From positions 1-33,573 of the forward strand of contig JAJDOJ010000071.1 in assembly GCA_022340215.1 (NCBI GenBank): 33,573 nt of DNA, in the 5' to 3' direction. The position numbers and the translations under genes were made by a program. Under the pieces are notes generated by a model, which saw only the letters and a list, made by a program, of their open reading frames with translations, did not search any database and was not told where the DNA came from. Below, one piece after another: positions 28,107 through 33,573 of the stretch. Position 1 is the first letter of the stretch, and every line of letters begins with the position of its first letter. This DNA comes from Gammaproteobacteria bacterium (GTDB lineage Bacteria > Pseudomonadota > Gammaproteobacteria > JAJDOJ01).

Positions 28107-29708
28107 GTGTTCTCCATTCCCGTTAGCGCGGCGCATCCGGTGACACCGCAGTGGAAGGCGCTGCTGGTGTTCAACTTCTACCGCATCGGCAGCGCGGGAC
28201 TCCTGTTGCTGCTGTTTGTCAACGAGAAGCCTCAGTTCCTGGGTTCTTACCTGCCGGAACTCTACGCCTACACCAGTGTCGCCTACATCGCCCTGACGGC
28301 GTTGTCGTTCTTCGCGGGGTACCGGCGCACCCCCCCCTTCGCCGCGCAGGTCTACGTCATGGTGTTGGCGGACACGGCAGCGATCAACGTGCTGATGTTC
28401 AGCAGCGGCGGCGCCACCACCGGACTGGGGATGTTGATGATCGTTGCCGTGGCCGGTGCGAGCATCCTCATGCCGGGCCGGCACGCCCTGTTTTTCGCGG
28501 CGATCGGTTCGATCGCCGTCCTGTTCGAGGAGGTCTACGCGTTTTTCGGCCATCGCTTCGAGACGACTGCTTACACACAGGCCGGGATCCTCGGCGTCGT
28601 GCTCTTCGTGACTGCATGGCTCGCCATGACGCTGGCCAGACGCCTGCAACAGACCGAGATGCTCGCGCTGCAGCGCGGGATCGATCTGGAGGACCTCGCG
28701 GAACTGAACCGCCACATCATCGACCGCATGTCCCAGGGCGTCATCGTCGTCGACGAGAACGCCAACATCCGGCAGCTCAACCAGACCGCCTGGCGCCTGC
28801 TGGGCAACCCGGTCATCGGCCACATTCGCCCCCTTCGGGAGGTCTCTTATCCACTCGACCGGTACCTGTCCCGAATACGCAGGCAGGAACGCCCTGGCGA
28901 GACACAACCGGACCTGAGCGTCATCCAGGGTCTCAGGCTGCGGGCCGCGCACATCAATCCCGGGTCCGTGAAGAGCGGATGCGTTCTCTACCTCGAGGAC
29001 GCTGCGGAGATCAATCGGCACGTACAGGAAACGAAACTCGCTTCCCTGGGTCAATTGACGGTCAGCATCGCCCACGAGATCCGCAATCCGCTCGGGGCCA
29101 TCGGCCACGCGGCTCAGTTGCTGCAGGAATCAGAGCATCTCGATGCCGCAGATCTCCGCCTGACCGGGATCATTAACGATCAGACGCGGCGGATGAACAC
29201 CATCATCCGCAATATCCTGCAGCTCTCGCGGCGCGAGCCGCCGCGTCCGGAGCAGATGGCGCTAAAACCATGGCTGACTGCGTTTTGCGAGGAATTCATC
29301 CGGGTCCGCGATCTGCCCGCCGACGCCGTCGACATCAGCCCGGCGCCGGAAACCATCGAGGTGAACTTCGATCCGGGACACCTGCGCCAGATCCTGTGGA
29401 ACCTGTGCATCAATGCACTCAATTACGGCAGGGACGGCGACGAGGACGCGAAGATCGACCTGCGTGTGGGTGATCCGCGCGATACCGGCGCACCGTTTAT
29501 CGATGTGATCGATCACGGCCCGGGGATCCCGCCGATGGACCAGACCCGGCTTTTTGAGCCGTTCTATACGACAAGCACCAGCGGCACGGGGCTGGGGCTG
29601 TACGTCTCCAGACAACTTTGCGAAAAAAACGGCGGCGCGCTGACCTATATTCCCAGCCCTTCCGGCGGTAGCTGTTTCCGGGTCCAGTTCGCACGGCAGA
29701 TCGCCTAG
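28107..29708 (+). CDS. pilS: Sensor histidine kinase PilS (type IV pilus regulation)
   Basis: PilS is the membrane kinase that phosphorylates PilR to control pilin transcription. From the GTG at 28107 it has 533 residues, matching known PilS length: about six membrane helices at about 17-175, a PAS-like domain at about 205-290 ([18 protein letters not shown]), the H-box [18 protein letters not shown] with His 323, the N-box [14 protein letters not shown], and [18 protein letters not shown] lies 10 bases upstream. An ATG at 27912 would add 65 residues with no family features. It reads with pilR but is 451 bases away. Confidence 0.9.
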   Translation: MFSIPVSAAHPVTPQWKALLVFNFYRIGSAGLLLLLFVNEKPQFLGSYLPELYAYTSVAYIALTALSFFAGYRRTPPFAAQVYVMVLADTAAINVLMFSSGGATTGLGMLMIVAVAGASILMPGRHALFFAAIGSIAVLFEEVYAFFGHRFETTAYTQAGILGVVLFVTAWLAMTLARRLQQTEMLALQRGIDLEDLAELNRHIIDRMSQGVIVVDENANIRQLNQTAWRLLGNPVIGHIRPLREVSYPLDRYLSRIRRQERPGETQPDLSVIQGLRLRAAHINPGSVKSGCVLYLEDAAEINRHVQETKLASLGQLTVSIAHEIRNPLGAIGHAAQLLQESEHLDAADLRLTGIINDQTRRMNTIIRNILQLSRREPPRPEQMALKPWLTAFCEEFIRVRDLPADAVDISPAPETIEVNFDPGHLRQILWNLCINALNYGRDGDEDAKIDLRVGDPRDTGAPFIDVIDHGPGIPPMDQTRLFEPFYTTSTSGTGLGLYVSRQLCEKNGGALTYIPSPSGGSCFRVQFARQIA

Positions 29709-29878
29709 CGCATCGGATTGCCACCACCGCAGACCGGGAAAAGCAGACCAGTCACGACGAAAATCCCCTGCGCGCGCGTGCGCTTCTCTCATCGTCCGCT
29801 ATGCTCAGAACACGGCCGCGTACGATGCGGCCGGGAGGGCAAGGGTCTTCCGAGCCTATCGGATCAGCCATCTGAGTC

Positions 29879-30105
29879 ATGACGCTTCGAACAACCCTCG
29901 TTCTGAGTCTGGTCCTGCCGATCGCCGTGGTTCATGCGATGGCGTCCCGGACCGGGGGCATCGCGAAAACATCTTCAATCCGTACCTGCGGGTCATCGGT
30001 ATCGCCTGCGGCGATCATCCGATATACCAGCAGATGTGCGTGATGACGCTGGCGGCGGCCTACGAGGAATCCAGCGTTGCAGGGGGCCGGAAACCGCCGC
30101 GATGA
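29879..30105 (+). pseudogene. Possible frameshifted small secreted protein gene between pilS and pilR
   Basis: An ATG at 29879 opens a textbook signal peptide ([20 protein letters not shown]), but the frame then turns into unlikely sequence and stops at 30043. A neighbouring frame reads more plausibly, [36 protein letters not shown], and stops at 30105. A single indel near 29935-29965 would join them. I do not recognise the family, and the ribosome site is weak. It may be a decayed gene or chance. The rest of 29709-30159 holds nothing I can name. Confidence 0.35.
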
Positions 30106-30159
30106 ATTGCAACCTGCACCGAGTTGACCGGTTTTACCGAAAAACAGGGGGAACGAATC

Positions 30160-31521
30160 TTGCCGTATGCGCTGATCGTTGACGACGAAGCCGACATCCG
30201 TGAATTACTCGAGATAACGCTAGGCCGGATGGACCTGCAGACTCAGGCCGCCGCCAACGTCAACGAGGCCAAAGACCTGCTAGCAAAGCAACCGTTCGAC
30301 CTGTGTCTGACCGACATGCGCCTGCCGGACGGAAACGGTATCGAGATCGTCACACATATTCAGCAGCACTATCCTCGCACCCCCGTCGCCATGATAACCG
30401 CCTACGGCAGCATGGATACCGCCATCAAGGCGCTCAAGGCGGGGGCGTTCGACTTCGTGTCGAAACCGATCGAGCTGGGGTCCCTGCGTGATCTGGTTTC
30501 GAGCGCACTGCAGCTCAATACCGACACCGTGTCCTCTGCCAAAAGCAGGGGGGAGGTCGCGGCCGGGAAGACACTGCTCGGCGAGTCGCCGATCATGGTC
30601 AGACTCAAGGCAACCATCGTCAAAGTCGCCCGCAGCCAGGCGCCCGTCTTTCTCCATGGGGAGTCCGGCGTCGGGAAGGAGCTGGTCGCACGCAGTATCC
30701 ACGCCCAGGGTCCCCGCACCGACCGCCCGTTCGTCCCGGTCAACTGCGGCGCGATCCCGACCGATTTGATGGAAAGCGAATTCTTCGGACACGTCAAGGG
30801 CAGCTTTACCGGGGCGGTCACCGACAAGGAGGGGCTGTTTCAGGCGGCTGGCGGCGGCTCGTTGTTCCTGGACGAGGTCGCCGATCTACCGCTGCACATG
30901 CAGGTCAAACTGCTTCGGGCAATCCAGGAACGCGCGGTAAAGCCAGTCGGGGCGCATCGAGAATCGCATGTGGACGTTCGTATCCTCAGCGCAACGCACA
31001 AGGACCTGCTGGCCGAGATCGACCGTGGAACGTTCCGGCAAGACCTCTACTACCGGATCAACGTGATCGAGCTGAAGGTGCCTCCGCTGAGGGACCGACT
31101 CACGGATCTGTCCCTGCTCGCCGGCCACTTCCTGGACCGGATTGCCGCGCACTGGGGGGAAGGCTACCTAGCGCTGGCGACCGATGGCTTGGAGAAACTC
31201 CTGCATTACACCTTCCCAGGCAACGTCCGGGAGCTCGAAAACATCCTGGAACGGGCGGCGACGTTGTGCGACGGCAACGTGATCCATGCAGACGACCTGC
31301 ACCTGGCCAGGGCGCCGGCGCCCATCGATACGCCGCCTCCGGCTCCCGAGGAGGCCCCCGCCCTTGACGGCCAACTACGGGATTACCTCAGCACCCGGGA
31401 AAAGGACGCCATCGTCAAGGCGCTGGAACAGACACGATGGAACAAGACCCAGGCGGCGAAACTCCTTGGGCTCACCTTTCGCCAGCTTCGATACCGGTTG
31501 AAGAAGCTGAACATCGAATAA
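30160..31521 (+). CDS. pilR: Sigma-54-dependent response regulator PilR
   Basis: PilR activates sigma-54 promoters such as pilA when phosphorylated by PilS. The 453 residues comprise a receiver domain (ALIVDDEADIRELLE, phospho-acceptor Asp 52 in LCLTDMRLPDG), an AAA+ domain with Walker A GESGVGKE, the sigma-54 contact loop GSFTGA and Walker B GGSLFLDEVADL, and a C-terminal Fis-type helix-turn-helix NKTQAAKLLGLTFRQLRYRL. I choose the TTG at 30160 because AGGGGGAA lies 6 bases upstream and it starts right at the receiver; another TTG at 30124 adds 12 residues. It has the full set of functional residues. Confidence 0.95.
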   Translation: MPYALIVDDEADIRELLEITLGRMDLQTQAAANVNEAKDLLAKQPFDLCLTDMRLPDGNGIEIVTHIQQHYPRTPVAMITAYGSMDTAIKALKAGAFDFVSKPIELGSLRDLVSSALQLNTDTVSSAKSRGEVAAGKTLLGESPIMVRLKATIVKVARSQAPVFLHGESGVGKELVARSIHAQGPRTDRPFVPVNCGAIPTDLMESEFFGHVKGSFTGAVTDKEGLFQAAGGGSLFLDEVADLPLHMQVKLLRAIQERAVKPVGAHRESHVDVRILSATHKDLLAEIDRGTFRQDLYYRINVIELKVPPLRDRLTDLSLLAGHFLDRIAAHWGEGYLALATDGLEKLLHYTFPGNVRELENILERAATLCDGNVIHADDLHLARAPAPIDTPPPAPEEAPALDGQLRDYLSTREKDAIVKALEQTRWNKTQAAKLLGLTFRQLRYRLKKLNIE

Positions 31522-31624
31522 CCACGCTGCCAGGCAGGGACCCTATCGCAGGGAGAGGGAGGCGGGATGATCGCAGGAAAAGAAAATCCCGGGTGTCCGC
31601 GACCGTTTTCGACTCACGTTTGTA

Positions 31625-31638
31625 TTGACCCGCGTCAT
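31625..31638 (+). promoter_or_regulatory. Weak FNR/Anr-like site upstream of hemN
   Basis: TTGACCCGCGTCAT resembles the FNR consensus TTGAT-N4-ATCAA with one good half-site and one poor one. It lies 143 bases before the hemN start. hemN is an FNR/Anr target in several gammaproteobacteria, so the position makes sense, but the match is partial. Confidence 0.3.
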
Positions 31639-31780
31639 ATACCTGCATTGTCAAACCGGATACAGTTGCGCCTTGTCCCGGGTGGGGATACCGTCTTGCG
31701 GTTTCCGTTGTGAGTGAATTACCGGGGACCAGGCTTCCCCGCGATTGCGAGCCAGCTCACCGACATGTTGAGAGGCGCTT

Positions 31781-33166
31781 GTGCAAGCCATTGAATTCGA
31801 CAAGGAACTGATACGCCGCTACGACCTTAGCGGACCAAGATATACCTCGTACCCCACGGCGATACAGTTTCACGAGCGTTTTGCCGTCGAACAGTACCAA
31901 GAGGCCGCGCGCCGTTCCGACCAAGGGGAGAAACCGCGTCCGCTATCCCTGTACGTGCACATCCCGTTCTGCGCTACCGTGTGCTTTTATTGCGCCTGCA
32001 ACAAAGTGGTGACCCGAAACCGCGACAGGGCGGTCCCGTACCTGGAAAACCTGTACCGGGAGCTTCGCCTGCAGGGGGAGCTGTTCGACGTGTCCCGGCC
32101 CGTGAACCAGCTTCATTGGGGCGGCGGCACGCCAACGTTCCTGAACCCGGAACAGATGGCGGAGCTGATGATCGTCATCTCGCGTCACTTCAATGTTCGA
32201 GATGATGACCAGGGTGAGTACTCGATAGAGATTGATCCGAGAGAAGCCGACGATCACACGATCGAGCTGCTGCGTGATCTGGGCTTCAACCGCGTCAGCC
32301 TCGGTGTCCAGGACTTCGAACCCAGGGTACAGGCGGCAGTCAACCGCATTCAGTCGGAAGAACAGACCTTTGCCGTCCTGGAGGCGGCGCGCCGTTGCGG
32401 TTTCCGTTCCATCAACATGGACCTGATCTACGGATTGCCGTTCCAGACGGAGATGACCTTCGCCCGTACGCTGGAGAAGATCATCTCCGCCCAGCCCGAC
32501 CGGCTCTCGGTATTCAACTATGCCCACCTCCCGGAGCGCTTCAAGCCGCAGCGGCGGATCAATGCCGCGGACCTGCCGTCACCCTCGAGAAAGCTCGCGA
32601 TCCTGCAGACCAGTATCCGCATGCTCAGCGAGGCGGGGTACGTCTACATCGGGATGGACCACTTCGCCAGACCGGACGACGAACTGGCCATCGCGCAGCG
32701 TCAGCGCCAGCTCTACCGCAACTTCCAGGGCTACTCCACCCATGCCGACTGCGACCTCATCGGCGCAGGCATCACGTCCATCGGCAGTGTCGCGGACACC
32801 TACGCGCAGAATGTGCGCACCCTGCAGGAGTACGACGAGCGTATCGGCGCAGACCGTTTACCCGTGTTCCGGGGCATTCGCCTGAACCGGGATGACCAGA
32901 TTCGCCGGCACGTGATCAAGGAGTTGATCTGCCACTTCTCGCTCGATTTCCCGGAGGTCGAAGCAGCATTCGAGATCGAGTTTGGCCGCTACTTCAGATC
33001 GGAGCTCGAGTGTCTGAAAGCGATGCGCAATGATGGCCTGATCGACCTGAACTCGGACGGGATCCAAGTCCTGCCGCGGGGCAGGCTGTTGATCCGAAAC
33101 GTCTGTATGGCGTTCGACCGCTACCTCAGCGGGCAGCAGGAAAACCGCTATTCGAAGGTGATCTGA
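31781..33166 (+). CDS. hemN: Oxygen-independent coproporphyrinogen III oxidase
   Basis: HemN is the radical-SAM enzyme that decarboxylates two propionates of coproporphyrinogen III, allowing haem synthesis without oxygen. The 461 residues include RYTSYPTAIQF, the cluster motif CATVCFYCAC (Cys 64, 68, 71 and the extra Cys 73 characteristic of true HemN), QLHWGGGTPTFL, and GYSTHADCDLIGAGITSIG. The GTG at 31781 follows GAGAGGCGCTT. It points to a facultative or microaerobic lifestyle. Confidence 0.95.
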   Translation: MQAIEFDKELIRRYDLSGPRYTSYPTAIQFHERFAVEQYQEAARRSDQGEKPRPLSLYVHIPFCATVCFYCACNKVVTRNRDRAVPYLENLYRELRLQGELFDVSRPVNQLHWGGGTPTFLNPEQMAELMIVISRHFNVRDDDQGEYSIEIDPREADDHTIELLRDLGFNRVSLGVQDFEPRVQAAVNRIQSEEQTFAVLEAARRCGFRSINMDLIYGLPFQTEMTFARTLEKIISAQPDRLSVFNYAHLPERFKPQRRINAADLPSPSRKLAILQTSIRMLSEAGYVYIGMDHFARPDDELAIAQRQRQLYRNFQGYSTHADCDLIGAGITSIGSVADTYAQNVRTLQEYDERIGADRLPVFRGIRLNRDDQIRRHVIKELICHFSLDFPEVEAAFEIEFGRYFRSELECLKAMRNDGLIDLNSDGIQVLPRGRLLIRNVCMAFDRYLSGQQENRYSKVI

Positions 33167-33299
33167 TCCGGACCCGGGAAAGGAGTGGGTTGGGCTCAGA
33201 TGGAGGCTTACCGGCCAGGCACCCGATCACTCGAACGGGGACTGGCCAGCAAAAGAGACACTATCCCTGTGTCCTGTGTATTTCCCACGAATCTACAGC

Positions 33300-33573
33300 T
33301 TACTGACCGGACTGCTGGGCGGGTGCGGCGGGTGCGGCGCCACCGTAGGGCGCGCCATAGGCACCGGGATAACCGCCCCAGGGACCACCGCCGTAACCCG
33401 GATACCCACCCCAAGGACCGCCCCAAGGACCGCCGTAGCCGTATCCGCCGTAGTAGGGGTTACCATATCCGTAGCCACGACCATAGCCAGAGCCATAGCC
33501 GCGCCCGCTGCCACTGCCGCGCATGCTGAAGTCCATGTCGCCGAACATGTCGCCGAAACCGTCACCCCAGCCA
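33300..33573 (-). CDS. Sulfur globule family protein (partial, 5' end beyond the window)
   Basis: The frame ends at TAA (33300-33302) and is still open at the right edge of the window. At least 90 residues are visible: GDGFGDMFGDMDFSMRGSG, then a Gly/Tyr/Arg run (GYGSGYGRGYGYG), repeats of GGPWGGYPG, and an Ala/Pro/Gln tail. This Gly/Tyr/Pro/Trp composition and the DMFGDMDF block match the structural proteins that coat sulfur globules in sulfur-oxidising gammaproteobacteria. The signal peptide expected for export lies outside the window. An internal ATG at 33548 is possible but less likely as the start. It faces hemN tail to tail. Confidence 0.75.
   Translation of the reverse strand, partial: GWGDGFGDMFGDMDFSMRGSGSGRGYGSGYGRGYGYGNPYYGGYGYGGPWGGPWGGYPGYGGGPWGGYPGAYGAPYGGAAPAAPAQQSGQ

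Overview
The window comes from a GC-rich gammaproteobacterium, most likely a sulfur-oxidising autotroph of the Chromatiales/Ectothiorhodospiraceae type. The evidence is a complete ybgC-tolQRAB-pal-cpoB-queE-queC block followed by tRNA-Lys (the order known from Pseudomonas and relatives), a thiC / PIMT / rhodanese / tolC / waaA neighbourhood, a sucCD-nadE operon beside pilSR, a Gly/Tyr/Pro-rich sulfur-globule-type protein at the right edge, and a decayed CbbR-like LysR regulator at the left edge. Most of the window is housekeeping sequence; the accessory material lies at the left edge (1-2230) and in a glycan cassette (about 17.3-23.95 kb).

Layout. 1-2230: a 164-bp palindromic element (copy 1, cut by the window edge), a dead LysR/CbbR fragment, a canonical bacterial voltage-gated sodium channel, and a wrecked REP-associated transposase (RAYT) gene between two short palindromes. 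2329-9598 (minus strand): tRNA-Lys, then, read right to left, the cell-envelope operon ybgC-tolQ-tolR-tolA-tolB-pal-cpoB and the queuosine genes queE and queC. Copy 2 of the element sits inside this operon between tolA and tolB. 9678-11751 (minus): thiC behind a TPP riboswitch whose distal hairpin buries the thiC ribosome-binding site. 11772-13259 (minus): a two-domain polyphosphate:AMP phosphotransferase. 13454-17321 (plus): PIMT-like methyltransferase, rhodanese, TolC and WaaA.

17318-23950: a remnant of an outer-membrane barrel gene, copy 3 of the element, and a four-gene cassette with two GH130-family enzymes and two GT4 glycosyltransferases, one fused to an (alpha/alpha)6-type domain. A 23-bp exact direct repeat, one copy in the 3' end of waaA and the other in the gap before nadE, brackets this cassette. 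None of the cassette proteins has an evident signal peptide, so a cytoplasmic make-and-phosphorolyse cycle for a mannose-containing glycan or solute is the most interesting hypothesis here.

23995-27722 (minus): sucC-sucD-nadE. 27723-31521 (plus): the pilS/pilR two-component pair controlling type IV pili, separated by a gap holding a probably frameshifted small secreted-protein gene. 31781-33166 (plus): oxygen-independent coproporphyrinogen oxidase hemN, with a weak FNR/Anr-like site upstream. 33300-33573 (minus, partial): the sulfur globule protein.

No CRISPR array, rRNA, integrase or intact transposase was seen. Family assignments come from reading motifs in the translated sequence; no database search was possible.
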